Of a stretch of 64,000 nt of DNA, positions 37,339-48,500 are shown piece after piece (positions within the stretch are counted from its first letter, which is position 1; each line of letters begins with the position of its first letter). Under the pieces are notes generated by a model that had not been told where the DNA came from, searched no databases, and saw only the letters and a list, made by a program, of their open reading frames with translations. This DNA is from Saprospiraceae bacterium (GTDB taxonomy: Bacteria; Bacteroidota; Bacteroidia; Chitinophagales; Saprospiraceae). The stretch is from the NCBI GenBank assembly GCA_021604865.1, contig BQJU01000031.1:22981-86980 (forward strand). Reading direction: 5' to 3'. The translations under genes were made by a program, and so were the position numbers.

Positions 37339-39027
37339 ATGACCACTAAATCGGTTCCGACATTACTGGCAGTTTGCGCAATCTTTATGACTAGCTGCTC
37401 CCAACCCATTGCCTCAGATCAATCCGAATCGTCTGAAGTTTATAAAAATATAGAGTTTGAAATGGACCTTGTGAAGGAACCATCCATTCCAGACAACACG
37501 GTAAATTTAAAAGATTTTGGCGCGGTTAGTGGAGGGCAGGTTTTAAACACCCAGGCATTTGCTGACGCCATTGAGGCCGTCTCAAAAATGGGAGGTGGAA
37601 AAGTAGTCATTCCTGCTGGTATCTGGTCAACAGGTCCCATTATTTTAAAAAGCAATCTTGAATTATTTACAGAGACAGGGGCATTGATTAAATTTTCTAC
37701 CGACAAAGATTTATACCCGCTGATTGAAACAAGTTTTGAAGGATTAAGCACCTGGCGTTGTATGTCGCCCATATATGGAGAAAACCTAGAAAATGTGGCA
37801 TTTACAGGAAATGGCATTTGGGATGGTTCAGGCGAAGTCTGGCGACAGGTAAAAAAGAGTAAACTTACCGAAGGTCAATGGAAAAAACTGGTCGCTTCTG
37901 GAGGCGTTCTCAATGATAAAAAGGACATTTGGTATCCATCTGAGCAGATGGAAAAAGCCTCCGAAAATGCAGAGTTAAATGTTCGGGTAGATTTAAAAAC
38001 AAAAGCACAATTTGAAGCTATCCGCGACTTTCTTCGCCCAGTAATGGTTAGCATTCAAAACAGTAAAAGGGTAATGTTTAATGGCCCTACTTTTCAAAAT
38101 TCTCCAGCCTGGTGCCTACATCCATTGATGGTGGAAGACTTAATCGTTCGGAATGTGACGGTCCGCAATCCCTGGTATTCGCAAAATGGAGATGGGCTCG
38201 ATGTGGAATCCTGCAAAAATGTAATCGTTGAAGATTCAAGTTTTGACGTGGGTGACGATGCCATTTGTATAAAATCAGGGAAAGATAAAGATGGTCGGTT
38301 ACGCGGTATTCCCTGCGAAAACCTGATCATCAGAAACAATACTGTTTTTCACGGTCATGGTGGGGTAACTGTTGGTAGTGAAATGTCGGGTGGTGTAAAA
38401 AATATGCACGTTTCCAACTGTACATTTATAGGCACCGATGTAGGCCTTCGTTTTAAAAGCAAACGAGGGCGTGGCGGTGTCGTTGAAAACATCTTTATCT
38501 CCGATATCAGGATGACCGATATTCCTACAAATGCTATTTCTTTCAACTTGTATTATGGAGGTCTATCGGTTTCTGAAATGTTGGAACAGGGAGGCACTCA
38601 AAATACGGAACAGCATGTACCGGTTACTGAAGAGACCCCTCAGTTCAAGAATATCTCAATAAAAGACATAACGATTATGGGAGCATATCAAGCCGTATTC
38701 CTGCAAGGGTTGCCTGAAATGAACCTTGAAAACGTGGAAATTAGCCATCTACTTGCTGAAGCCGATAATGGGTTTTCCATTATTGATGCAAACGGGGTCA
38801 ATATTAATAACATTAAAATGCATATTAAAAACAATACCGTATTTGATGTTTTTAATTGTAAAAATGTCAAACTAGAAAATATTGAATTTAATTCAACCTC
38901 ATCAGAGGCGGTAAAGATCAACGGAGCAGCCTGTGAAAAAATAGAATTGATTTCCTCACCGAAAATGGATTTCCCCAAGAATACGGTAATAGGAGAAAAT
39001 GTTTCTGAGGGGGCTATAAAGTTATAA
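37339..39027 (+). CDS. GH28 polygalacturonase lipoprotein (third of three)
   Basis: This 562-aa protein has lipobox MTSC (Cys ~20). It has the fullest GH28 signature in the window: NGDGLDVESCKN, FDVGDDAICIKSGKD, GHGGVTVGSEMSGG and LRFKSKRGRGG, corresponding to the NTD, DD, GHG and RIK motifs. It is therefore very probably an active galacturonan hydrolase, possibly exo-acting given its length. It starts 12 bp after the rhamnosidase gene, so the two are co-transcribed. Confidence 0.93.
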   Translation: MTTKSVPTLLAVCAIFMTSCSQPIASDQSESSEVYKNIEFEMDLVKEPSIPDNTVNLKDFGAVSGGQVLNTQAFADAIEAVSKMGGGKVVIPAGIWSTGPIILKSNLELFTETGALIKFSTDKDLYPLIETSFEGLSTWRCMSPIYGENLENVAFTGNGIWDGSGEVWRQVKKSKLTEGQWKKLVASGGVLNDKKDIWYPSEQMEKASENAELNVRVDLKTKAQFEAIRDFLRPVMVSIQNSKRVMFNGPTFQNSPAWCLHPLMVEDLIVRNVTVRNPWYSQNGDGLDVESCKNVIVEDSSFDVGDDAICIKSGKDKDGRLRGIPCENLIIRNNTVFHGHGGVTVGSEMSGGVKNMHVSNCTFIGTDVGLRFKSKRGRGGVVENIFISDIRMTDIPTNAISFNLYYGGLSVSEMLEQGGTQNTEQHVPVTEETPQFKNISIKDITIMGAYQAVFLQGLPEMNLENVEISHLLAEADNGFSIIDANGVNINNIKMHIKNNTVFDVFNCKNVKLENIEFNSTSSEAVKINGAACEKIELISSPKMDFPKNTVIGENVSEGAIKL

Positions 39028-39082
39028 ATCAGCTCAGAGCATGTTTTATCAAACCTTTGGTTTTAACCTTTAAATATAAACG

Positions 39083-40915
39083 ATGAAATCCATTTACTTA
39101 ATTATAATAGCAGCAGCCCTAACAACTTGTTTTTCAACACCTAACCAGAGCCAGGACATTCCTGATAGTTACCTTAATATGGATTGGAAAAAGGTAGCAA
39201 CCCAAATGCCTGCTAACTGGTATGGTTCAGAGGAGGCGAAATTAGTGGCGGAAAATATACTACTTAGTCAAAAAGACATTGGTGGATGGGCAAAAAACAA
39301 ACCGTTTCATCATCTGTTTTCTGAATCCGAGAAGGAAAATTTCCTTAAAGGAAAGGCCGAAATTGGCGCCATGTTTGACAATGATGCAACAATAACAGAA
39401 TTAAGATTTCTGGCTAAGGTGCATTCGCATTTCAAGGACAGCCGCTATCAGCAGGCCTTTGAAAAAGGCTTGAACTATATTTTCATTTCACAATACGAAA
39501 ATGGTGGATGGCCACAGTTTTTCCCGGTTCGTGAAGGAGAAGGTGTAGCCTATTCTGGTCATATCACTTACAACGACAATGCTATGGTTAACATCATGGT
39601 ATTTCTTGATGAAATAGCTACCGGAGACGAAGCATATACTTCATTAAAAATAAAAAGCGACATAAAGGCGAAGGCCCAAATAGCATTTGACAAGGGAGTG
39701 CAATGTATCCTCAACACCCAAATCATTATAGAGGATCAACCTACTGTATGGTGCGCCCAACATGATGCAACAACACTTGCTCCAGCCAAAGCCCGCAAAT
39801 ACGAACTTGAATCGTTTAGTGGTGCAGAATCTGCTGGTATAACCCTGCTGTTGATGGATATAGATGATCCTTCCGAAGAAATTATAGCTGCTGTACATGG
39901 CGCAGTAAATTGGTTTAAAAACCACAAAATTGAAGGCATCAGAGTAGATACAGAGATCGACCAGGACGGGAAAAAGGATAAAATTATCGTTGAGGATAAA
40001 AATGCAGCTCCGATGTGGGCGCGTTTTTACGATTTAGAAACCGCCAAACCATTCTTCTGTGATCGCGATGGCATCAAGAAAAGCGCTTTGGCTGAAATAG
40101 GTTATGAACGCCGAAATGGTTACAGATGGTACATAAATTCTCCTGCAAAAGTATTAGAGCAATATCCGGAATGGGACAAAAAAACAAGTCAGATGGCACA
40201 ATTGGAGCCAGTAAATTCTGGTGTATATAAGTGGGCGGATCACCCTGTAGAGGTTGGTGAATTAAGAGAGTCTAGAAAAATTCTGGAAGGTGAATCTCCT
40301 CATTTTGAATACCTGGAAATTCACGCCACTACTCAATTTCCAGGGGCTAAACCCAGCACCGCACATGCCAACGAGGATATTGAAGAATGCATCATCGTCA
40401 AAGAGGGACTTATGGAAGTTACCATTGAGGGTCGAAGTGCAATTTTGGGCCCCGCCGGAGTTGTTTTATTAATGCCCCAACAAATGCATTCCCTTAAAAA
40501 TGTAGGCGATAGCAACCTTACCTATTATGTCATGCGGTATAGATCCAAAAAGAAAATGAAATTAGAACGAGGACAAACCTCAGGTGGATCACTTATGCTA
40601 AATGCGGATTCTTTGACTTTCAGACAAAGTGCTCGTGGCGGTGGAAGGGCCTATTTTGACCGATCTACGGCCATGTGCGAGCGATTCGAAATGCATGTTA
40701 CTCAATTAAACAGAAAAGGACCAAGTCATAGACCGCATGCACATGAAGAATCGGAAATTATTTTGGTACTATCGGGTGCAACAGAAATGACCATTGATGG
40801 TAAAGAATACAAGGGGACAGCAGGCGATTTTTATTTTATGGATGCTCAATTGCACCACGGCGTTCGAAATGCAACTGACGAGCCATGTTCCTATTTTGCA
40901 TTCAAGTGGAAATAA
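39083..40915 (+). CDS. Fusion: PL10 pectate lyase + double-cupin domain
   Basis: This 610-aa lipoprotein-like protein has MKSIYLIIIAAALTTC at its start. Residues ~30-380 are an alpha-barrel PL10 pectate lyase (NILLSQKDIGGWAKNKPFHH, FDNDATITELRFLAKV, SQYENGGWPQFFPVREGEG, ITYNDNAMVNIMVFL). The remainder is a bicupin: module one has TAHANEDIEECIIVKEG, module two HRPHAHEESEIILVLSG with a complete metal-binding His/His/Glu set. KdgF-type cupins linearise the unsaturated uronates that lyases make. A direct PL10-cupin link would couple depolymerisation with product conversion; that function is inference. Confidence 0.88.
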   Translation: MKSIYLIIIAAALTTCFSTPNQSQDIPDSYLNMDWKKVATQMPANWYGSEEAKLVAENILLSQKDIGGWAKNKPFHHLFSESEKENFLKGKAEIGAMFDNDATITELRFLAKVHSHFKDSRYQQAFEKGLNYIFISQYENGGWPQFFPVREGEGVAYSGHITYNDNAMVNIMVFLDEIATGDEAYTSLKIKSDIKAKAQIAFDKGVQCILNTQIIIEDQPTVWCAQHDATTLAPAKARKYELESFSGAESAGITLLLMDIDDPSEEIIAAVHGAVNWFKNHKIEGIRVDTEIDQDGKKDKIIVEDKNAAPMWARFYDLETAKPFFCDRDGIKKSALAEIGYERRNGYRWYINSPAKVLEQYPEWDKKTSQMAQLEPVNSGVYKWADHPVEVGELRESRKILEGESPHFEYLEIHATTQFPGAKPSTAHANEDIEECIIVKEGLMEVTIEGRSAILGPAGVVLLMPQQMHSLKNVGDSNLTYYVMRYRSKKKMKLERGQTSGGSLMLNADSLTFRQSARGGGRAYFDRSTAMCERFEMHVTQLNRKGPSHRPHAHEESEIILVLSGATEMTIDGKEYKGTAGDFYFMDAQLHHGVRNATDEPCSYFAFKWK

Positions 40916-40958
40916 ATGGTGTTTTAAGAAATTTCTAGGACAACTAATCCTCAATAAT

Positions 40959-42032
40959 ATGTTTACTGACCTTACCAAAATAATAATTTTCAGCTTAATT
41001 AGTCTATCAATGCTATCAACCTGCCAGAACCCCAAACAGGATAGTAACCATCAGTCAGATTATGTTTCCCTGGTTAAAAATGATTCGCTGGACCAACTTG
41101 ATATCTTTTTAGATGGGAAATATTTTTCCTCGTATTTATATGCAGATAGCCTGTTGAGAAAGCCGGTTCTTTTCCCTTTACGCACAGCAAGCGAGAAAAG
41201 GATTACCCGGGGATTTCCTTTTGCCACTAATGCTGGTGAACGAACCGATCATCCTCATCACTATGGACTTTGGTTTAACCATGGTGATGTGAATGGGATT
41301 GATTTTTGGAACAGTGCTGTCATACCCAAAGACCCTGATGCACACTATGGGAGAATCAATCACGTAAAATTCCTAAAAGTGGAATCGGGAGATACCGGTA
41401 CATTAGAAGTGGAAAAGCAATGGCGTAGTGATACTGACGAACTTTTACTCATCGAACAAACGCATTATGGTTTTAGTGGCGATGCAAATATGCGTAGGAT
41501 CACTCACCTGACTACCCTCTCAGCTCCCGAAGTTGATGTCTTCTTCCAGGACTCCAAGGAAGGCATGTTTGCAATGAGGGTGAGGCGGGAACTGGAGGTT
41601 CCTTCCGACGATCCCGCCATCCTTCTCAACGACAACCTTGTACCTTCAGACAGTGCTATTGTAGATAAGACAGGGGTGTCTGGACATTTTCGCAACAGCA
41701 ATGGATTGGAAGGTTATCCTGACGTTTGGGGAAAACGAGCCAAGTGGATGCAATTAGCTGGGATGGTCAAGGAAGATAGCATTTCAATTTGTATATTCGA
41801 CCACCCTGAAAACCTCAACCACCCTCCTCATTGGATGGCACGCGACTACGGATTATATGGCGTCAACTCATTTGGAAGCAATGTATATACAGAAGGAAAG
41901 GAGCAATTTAATTTCACGCTTAAAAAGGGAGAATCCGTCACTTTCAAAAATCAGGTGGTGATCATTGACGGGAATTATCCAACATCTGCAAAGATCGAAT
42001 CTTTATACAATGCGTTTATCTCTAATCATTGA
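40959..42032 (+). CDS. DUF6807 (PmoA-family) lipoprotein
   Basis: ATG 40959 gives a lipoprotein signal (MLSTC); the frame is open further upstream but overlaps the PL10-cupin gene. The 357-aa protein contains RGFPFATNAGERTDHPHHYG followed by LWFNHGDVNGIDFW, then HWMARDYGLYGVNSFGS, the pattern of the DUF6807/PmoA group often found beside Gfo/Idh/MocA oxidoreductases in Bacteroidota. The His-rich motif suggests metal or substrate binding. The function is not established despite the historical name methane oxygenase PmoA. It precedes an oxidoreductase gene 224 bp downstream. Confidence 0.8.
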   Translation: MFTDLTKIIIFSLISLSMLSTCQNPKQDSNHQSDYVSLVKNDSLDQLDIFLDGKYFSSYLYADSLLRKPVLFPLRTASEKRITRGFPFATNAGERTDHPHHYGLWFNHGDVNGIDFWNSAVIPKDPDAHYGRINHVKFLKVESGDTGTLEVEKQWRSDTDELLLIEQTHYGFSGDANMRRITHLTTLSAPEVDVFFQDSKEGMFAMRVRRELEVPSDDPAILLNDNLVPSDSAIVDKTGVSGHFRNSNGLEGYPDVWGKRAKWMQLAGMVKEDSISICIFDHPENLNHPPHWMARDYGLYGVNSFGSNVYTEGKEQFNFTLKKGESVTFKNQVVIIDGNYPTSAKIESLYNAFISNH

Positions 42033-42055
42033 GTACCTATTTCGAGGTCAAATTT

Positions 42056-42202
42056 ACGCTTGCGCTGAAGCTTTCTCCGGGCGTCTGCACCAAAGGCTAC
42101 GGCCGCTGGAGAAAGCTTCGAGCGCAAGCGTAAGGCTTGCCGAGGTTCTTCGCCAGAAGGCTTCGACCTCCGGGGATCGGCGATGCAAATCCAACCTCCA
42201 AA
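42056..42202. repeat. Dispersed GC-rich inverted-repeat element (copy 1)
   Basis: ACGCTTGCGCTGAAGCTTTC (42056 onward, running to 42078) pairs with GGAGAAAGCTTCGAGCGCAA (42108 onward, running to 42131), a 23-bp arm with two imperfections. The part from 42090 to 42202 is matched, inverted, by 63684-63797 with only scattered differences. It lies between the DUF6807 and oxidoreductase genes and is clearly more GC-rich than its surroundings. Confidence 0.85.
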
Positions 42203-42256
42203 TAAGCACTGAGGTTTTAAAACTTTATTAAATTATTCGCCTAAACTCAAAAAAAC

Positions 42257-43306
42257 ATGTACACATTCGGAATAATTGGTGGTGGGATGATTGCTGAATT
42301 TCATGCTCAAGCCATCCAGGCTATGGGTGAAAATGTAAAATTGGGAGCTATCTATGCCAGGAATCCTGAGAAAGCAAAACGATTGGGGGAGCAGTTCAAC
42401 TGCAAATCATTTTCTGATCTGGATGATTTTTTAGGAGATCCATCTATTGACATTGTTACCATTGCCACGCCTTCAGGCGCCCATTTAGAACCTGCTATTG
42501 CTGCTGCACGAGCAAAAAAACACATCATTTGTGAGAAACCTTTGGAAGTAACGCCTGCAAGGGTTCAGCAAATGATTGATGTTGCAAAAAAGGAGCAGGT
42601 TGTATTATCCGGCATCTTCAATCGACGATTTAACCCTGCAATGGAGCAATTTAAACTAGCCGTTGAAAATCAACGATTTGGAACACTTACACTTTGTGAT
42701 GCTCAGATCAAGTGGCATAGAACTCAAGCGTATTATGATTCCGCAGCATGGCGAGGAACAATAGCTTTAGATGGCGGTGGTGCTTTGATGAATCAGGCGA
42801 TTCATACCGTTGATCTATTATTGTATTTGGTGGGAAAAGTAAAACGAATCTCTGCCTCAATGGCCTTGCTCACACATAAAAATATCGAAGTAGAAGATAC
42901 TGCAGTCGCCATTTTAGAATTTGAAAATGGAGCAAAAGGAACAATTCAAGCTGCTACTTCTTGCTGGTCTTCGACAGGGCACCCGGCTGAAATCCAATTG
43001 TGTGGAAGCCACGGTTCAGTGATTTTAAGTGATGAATCTTTTAGAGTTTGGGATTTTGTTGAAAAAAAGGAACAAGACATCTATGTGCATAAAAATTTAA
43101 TGATAGGTAATCAAGTCGGTATGGGGGCAAACGACCCCAAAGTCATTAATATCACTGGCCATCTACGCAATTTTGAAAACGTGATTTCGGCAATTGAGCA
43201 GAATGTTCCCCCTTTTGTTTCAGGAGAAGAGGCCATGAAACCCGTTCAATTAATTGACGCCATTTATCGAAGCGCAAAAAGCGATGGTGAATGGATTATT
43301 ATGTAA
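42257..43306 (+). CDS. Gfo/Idh/MocA-family oxidoreductase (cytoplasmic)
   Basis: This 349-aa protein without a signal peptide has the N-terminal Rossmann NAD(P) motif FGIIGGGMIAEFHAQAI, the family EKP motif (IICEKPLEV), and a C-terminal domain with LDGGGALMNQAIHTVDLLLY carrying the usual catalytic His. It is a sugar or uronate dehydrogenase or reductase acting in the cytoplasm, plausibly on a pectin-derived monosaccharide; the substrate is unknown. It differs from the secreted member at the left edge, which has a Tat signal. Confidence 0.92.
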   Translation: MYTFGIIGGGMIAEFHAQAIQAMGENVKLGAIYARNPEKAKRLGEQFNCKSFSDLDDFLGDPSIDIVTIATPSGAHLEPAIAAARAKKHIICEKPLEVTPARVQQMIDVAKKEQVVLSGIFNRRFNPAMEQFKLAVENQRFGTLTLCDAQIKWHRTQAYYDSAAWRGTIALDGGGALMNQAIHTVDLLLYLVGKVKRISASMALLTHKNIEVEDTAVAILEFENGAKGTIQAATSCWSSTGHPAEIQLCGSHGSVILSDESFRVWDFVEKKEQDIYVHKNLMIGNQVGMGANDPKVINITGHLRNFENVISAIEQNVPPFVSGEEAMKPVQLIDAIYRSAKSDGEWIIM

Positions 43307-44114
43307 CGTATTACTGATGTTTCAGCCGATTGTTCTGCTCAATGTACTCGCAAAAAATGGCTTACTAAGGGGGGCAGCATAAGAGCATGTCCTCCAAATA
43401 AGCACTAATTCCTATCTCCGCCTATCTAGTTTACACAATATAATATTCATTCAGATGGCTCCTACCTAGTGTGCTTAAGCTGACTTTTGCCCCAGAATTG
43501 GCGTAAGATTCCTATAGAACCAGCTTTCAATTGTCGCAAACTCCGAACGTGCGCTTAAAATCCAATTCTCTTTCCTGATAAACAATGGTATTTGTTGAAA
43601 CGCCTATTCAATATCCAATATTTACCAATTGATTTACCGAATCAGCCATCTACCAAAATGAGAGAAAATGGTATTTGGCGGCGGGTAGCGTTCAACCTCT
43701 CTAGTGGTAAATGTGAAAAATGACTCCTTCATTGGTGAAAATTGAAGACTGATTGCCCTATTTTCCTTTTTATATTTGACTAATAGTTTTTCGTCGACGA
43801 TGGTAAGTCAAAATTAAGAGGATGTTTAAAATCTTACCGAGCTGATAGTCAGGAGGTAATGGTTCTGAGGAAGAATTAGCGAAGGAGTTTATCGGGATAA
43901 GTGACTAAGCTAATTTGAAGTCAGGTTCATTTTATACTGGGTATCAGGAGAATAAAATTTAAACATACTCTAATAATCAAAATAGCTTGTTGTGGCTCCT
44001 CTCTCTATGTGATGGCCGACTTCAATGCCCAAACAAAGAGCATTCTAGAAGTCCTCTTTTTCAAAAGGATGTTGCTCCAGGAGTTTTATTTCATAAAAAC
44101 AAAAAAGCCAATAA
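43307..44114. other. 808-bp region without a recognisable gene
   Basis: I see no convincing coding region on either strand. The only recognisable piece is CCTCCAAATAAGCACT at 43391-43406, which repeats the tail of the 42-kb dispersed element. The rest is AT-rich with short frames and looks like decayed sequence. A weakly structured stretch before the GH105 gene may hold its promoter. Confidence 0.5.
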
Positions 44115-45377
44115 ATGAATTTTTCTTTAAACCTATCAGCCATTATCAAATTCGTCGGTTTCCTGGCAATTGCTACCTGCTTTGTCCAATGTACGAGTGA
44201 ACCCGAAACACTCAATGCCGAAAAGGTAAAAGCCATAACAGTTAATATTTCGGTAGACAAACCATGGTCAGAACGTATGGCACTATCCATTATGAAACGT
44301 GCACCTGAAGCCTGGATGAATGATTTTCAAAAAGAACCTCAATGGACCTATACGATCGGATTGGTGATGAACAGCCTGAACAAGATTTCAGAGGAAAAGA
44401 AAAATCCCCTTTATTATGAATATGCACGTGGCTATGGCGATACTATGATTTTAGCGGATGGCAGTATCCGTGACTACGATATCGCTTCGTTTAATATTGA
44501 TAATATTGCCCCTGGGCCCTACCTATTTGCAATGTATGAGCGAACGGGCGAAGAGCGGTACAAAATGGCTATTAACACCCTCAAACACCAGTTGACCTGG
44601 CAGCCACAAACCACTGACGGAGGCTATTGGCACAAGCTGCGCTATCCCTGGCAAATATGGCTCGACGGCCTCTTTATGGGGGAGCCATTCCAAGCCGAAT
44701 ATGCAAAAGAATTCAACCAACCAGAGCTGTTCGATCACATTGCTCATCAATTTATCCTTGCGGAAAAACACACCAAAGATGCTGAAACCGGCTTGCTCTA
44801 CCACGGTTGGGACGAAAGTCGGGTACAAAGTTGGTCTAATCCCGAAACAGGCTGCTCCTCCCACTTCTGGAGTCGAGCCATTGGTTGGTACTGCATGGGC
44901 CTGGTGGATGCACTGGATTTTTTCCCAGAAAGTCATCCGAAGCGGGCAGAACTCATCGCCATCCTCAACCGTACCTTAGAGGCTATCGTGAAAGTACAAG
45001 ATCCGCAAACCAATACTTGGTGGCAGGTGCTTAACTTGCCGGACGAGGAGGGTAATTACCTCGAATCTACCGGTTCTTGTATGTTTACTTATGCCATGAT
45101 AAAAGGTGTGAACGAGGGGTATCTTGGTGAGGAATACCGGGCCATTGCACAAAAAAGTTATGATGGTATTTTAAAAACCTTTATCAAGGTGGATGACGAT
45201 GGTGAGATCCATCTGACTAATTGTTGTGCCGTAGCTGGCTTAGGAGGAGATCCCTATCGCAACGGCTCTTATGACTACTATATCGGTGAGCCGATCCGGG
45301 ACAATGACCCCAAAGGTATAGGACCTTTCATGTCAGCGAGTCTGGAGTTTGAAAAAAATAGTTTGTCGAAGATGTAG
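44115..45377 (+). CDS. GH105 unsaturated rhamnogalacturonyl hydrolase, lipoprotein
   Basis: This 420-aa protein has lipobox CFVQC. It has the YteR/GH105 alpha/alpha barrel: WTYTIGLVMNSLNKISEE, SIRDYDIASFNIDNIAPG, IWLDGLFMGEPFQAEY with the conserved Asp, FWSRAIGWYCMGLVDAL and STGSCMFTYAMIKGVNEG. It hydrates and removes the 4,5-unsaturated galacturonate left on rhamnogalacturonan oligomers by lyases. It is the stand-alone counterpart of the GH105 half of the fusion at 21898. A palindromic repeat lies directly behind its stop. Confidence 0.94.
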   Translation: MNFSLNLSAIIKFVGFLAIATCFVQCTSEPETLNAEKVKAITVNISVDKPWSERMALSIMKRAPEAWMNDFQKEPQWTYTIGLVMNSLNKISEEKKNPLYYEYARGYGDTMILADGSIRDYDIASFNIDNIAPGPYLFAMYERTGEERYKMAINTLKHQLTWQPQTTDGGYWHKLRYPWQIWLDGLFMGEPFQAEYAKEFNQPELFDHIAHQFILAEKHTKDAETGLLYHGWDESRVQSWSNPETGCSSHFWSRAIGWYCMGLVDALDFFPESHPKRAELIAILNRTLEAIVKVQDPQTNTWWQVLNLPDEEGNYLESTGSCMFTYAMIKGVNEGYLGEEYRAIAQKSYDGILKTFIKVDDDGEIHLTNCCAVAGLGGDPYRNGSYDYYIGEPIRDNDPKGIGPFMSASLEFEKNSLSKM

Positions 45378-45383
45378 CGGATT

Positions 45384-45445
45384 GTTTGGAGGTCGACTTT
45401 TGTAGCGAAAAATGACCTTATACAGCCAAAGGTTGGCCTCCAAAC
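45384..45445. repeat. Dispersed palindromic repeat
   Basis: GTTTGGAGGTCGACTTTTG (45384-45402) and CAAAGGTTGGCCTCCAAAC (45427-45445) form arms with three mismatches in 19 bp. Related sequence occurs at 32616-32669 and the GGAGGTC/CCTCCAAA ends also border the 42-kb and 63-kb elements. Here it may end transcription of the GH105 gene. Confidence 0.65.
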
Positions 45446-45586
45446 AAACGCTAAAAGGGATCTTTTTTCCCACCGCCCTGCCTTGCGTAACAAGTCCATT
45501 CTAACACCACAAAAAAGTAGGGATAAAAGTCGGATATTTGCAATTAGAAGGATGAATCTTAATCATACTTTCATAAAGGCAAATAA

Positions 45587-48500
45587 ATGAACCGGAAAAA
45601 TCCCTACCCCTTTTACTTTCTATTACTTATCATTGCGCTATGCTGCATTCGCTGCTCTACTAAAACCCAAACCAGCTCTCATCACATTCCACTTTTAAAA
45701 GGGAATCACATTGTTCTGATTGGCAATAATCTCTGTTCTCGCATGCTCAATTTTGGGCATTTTGAAACCGAAATGCACCTGCGCTATCCCAATCATCAGT
45801 TGTTTATCCGAAATATGTGTGATGGAGGTAATACGCCCGGGTTTCGACCCCATGCAGGTCGCTTCTCTCCCTGGGCCTTCCCCGGTGCAGAACGATTTCA
45901 AACCGAATTGGCCAATTTCTCCAATAGTCAGGGACATTTTGAGACACCCGATCAATGGCTTACCCGCTTGCAGGCAGATATCATTTTAGCCTTTTTTGGA
46001 TACAACGAATCCTTTGCAGGAGTCAAAGGACTATCCAGTTTTAAAGGAGAATTAGAAGCATTTATTCAACACAATTCCATTCAGGAATACAACGGCAAAT
46101 CTGCGCCGCAATTGGTGCTGGTTTCGCCTATTGCCTTTCAGGACCTATCAGATAGCTACGATTTACCTGATGGTAAACATGAAAATGAAAATTTGGCCAT
46201 GTATACAGAGGCCATGCAAGAACTAGCTTCCAAATACAATATCCCCTTTGTCGATGTTTTTAATCCAAGCAAAAAATGGTTTGCTGGTGGGCAACAATTG
46301 ACTATCGACGGTTGTCAACTCAATAATTCCGGTTATCAGCAATTTTCGAAATTTATTGCCGATCAGATATTCGGGGAAACGACTCCCTCAGCAGAAAAGC
46401 ATCGCCAAATGGTAATGGATGCCGTTTTAGAAAAAAACTGGTTTTGGCTTGACGACTATAAAAGCCCCAACGGCGTTCATATTTACGGCCGGCGCTTCAA
46501 TCCTTTCGGTCCTGAAAATTATCCTGATGAAACCAAGAAGAAGCGGGAAATGGCCGCCATCCGGGATACCGCGATTTGGATGGCAGCAAAAGGTGAAAAG
46601 ATGGATGTTGCTTCGGCCGATGCTCAAACACATGCATTGCCTATTGTACACACAAATTATCAAATCGGCGATAATGGAAGAGGATCCACACGGTATTTAT
46701 ATGGTGATCAAGCTTTGGCAACCTTAAAAACGGCACCAGGTTATAAAATTGAATTGTTTGCTTCCGAAAGGGATTTCCCGGATCTGGCAAACCCCGTTCA
46801 ACTATCTTTTGACAATAAAGGGCGACTTTGGGTGGCCGTTATGCCCACTTATCCTCATTACCGACCAGGTGATCCAAAACCCAACGACAAACTGCTCATT
46901 CTCGAAGATACAGATGGAGACCATAAGGCGGACAAACAGACTATTTTTGTGGAAAACTTACATATTCCTGCTGGCTTTGAATTTGCTCCGGAAGGAGTTT
47001 ATATTTCCCAAGGCACCAATCTAAAGTTGTACACGGATACTAATGGCGATGATAAAGCCGACAAAGTAGAAATCGTTTTAAGTGGTTTCGACGACCATGA
47101 CACGCACCATGTAATTAGTGCCTTTTGTAGCGATCCTTCCGGGGCTATCTATATGGGAGAAGGGGTATTTTTACACAGTAATGTAGAAACGCCTTACGGT
47201 CCGGTCAGGGCGACCAATGGTGGTTTTTTTCGCTATAACCCGCAAAGAAGACACTTAGAGCGCACCGCTCAGGTGTCCATTCCCAACCCCTGGGGCATTG
47301 CTTTTGACGACTGGGGACAAAACATTTATGCCGAAACGTCCAATGCAAACATTCGGTGGATGCTGCCCGGCTCCATTAAACCTCGCTATGGACAATCCAA
47401 TGACCAGTCTCCCATCTTGTTGGGTGAAGCACACATGGTACGCCCCACCTCCGGCCTGGAGTTTGTATCGAGCAGACATTTCCCCGATGACGTGCAAGGG
47501 GATTTGCTCATCAATAATACGATTGGTTTTTTGGGTATGAAACAACATCAAGTCCTGGATGAGGGTACAGGATTTAAACTACAATTCCGGCAAGATCTGG
47601 TGAAAGGGGATGACCAAAATTTCCGACCTGTTGATATGGAATTCGCCCCAGATGGTTCGCTCTATCTAGTGGATTGGCATAATGTATTGATTGGTCATAT
47701 GCAGCACAACGCCCGTGATCCATTACGCGATCATCTGCATGGTCGCATTTACAGGATTACTTATCCTTCCAGGCCCCTTGTTAAACCTGCTGAAGTGGCA
47801 GGTGCTTCCATTCCTACTTTATTGGATAATCTAAAATTGCCCGAATACCGAAGTCGCTATCGAAGCCGGCGGGAATTGCGAGGTAGAAATAGCGATGAGG
47901 TTTTGGCAGCATTAAAAACATGGGTAGCACAATTAGACTCAACGGATAATCAATACGAACACCATCTACTGGAAGCACTTTGGGTCAGCTGGGGGTTGAA
48001 TCAAGTTGATGCCGGGATATTACAAAAGTTATTAGCAGCAAAGAATTATAAAGCCCGAGCAGCTGCAGTTCGTGTGCTGCGTTATACAGGGCATCAAATC
48101 GACCATCAGGCAGAATTATTAATGGCGGCCGCCGGAGATATTCATGGACGAGTCCGTCTGGAGGCATTGGTGGCTGCTTCCTGGTTGGATCAGGAAAATG
48201 GCTTAAAGATTGTGAACGAAGCGGGTGAACATGGATTGGATAAATGGTCAGCAGGCCCCTTTAAAAGAGCCATCGCACACCTGAATGGAGAAAATCTGGA
48301 AGTAGAGGAAGTCCAGATTCAAACCCACCTAAAAGGAAAAAACCGGGACCTGTTTATCAAAGGAAAAGAACTCTACGAAAGAGAAGCCTATTGCGGTACT
48401 TGTCACCAGAAGCAAGGACAGGGTTTGGCAGCAGCCGGCTATCCCCCTTTACGACAGTCCAAATGGGTAACAGAAGATGAAGAACGGCTGATAAAATTAA

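Noticed and set aside
40794..40958. Upstream extension of the DUF6807 gene
   Set aside because: It overlaps the coding end of the PL10-bicupin gene and lacks a signal peptide; ATG 40959 gives a clean lipoprotein signal.
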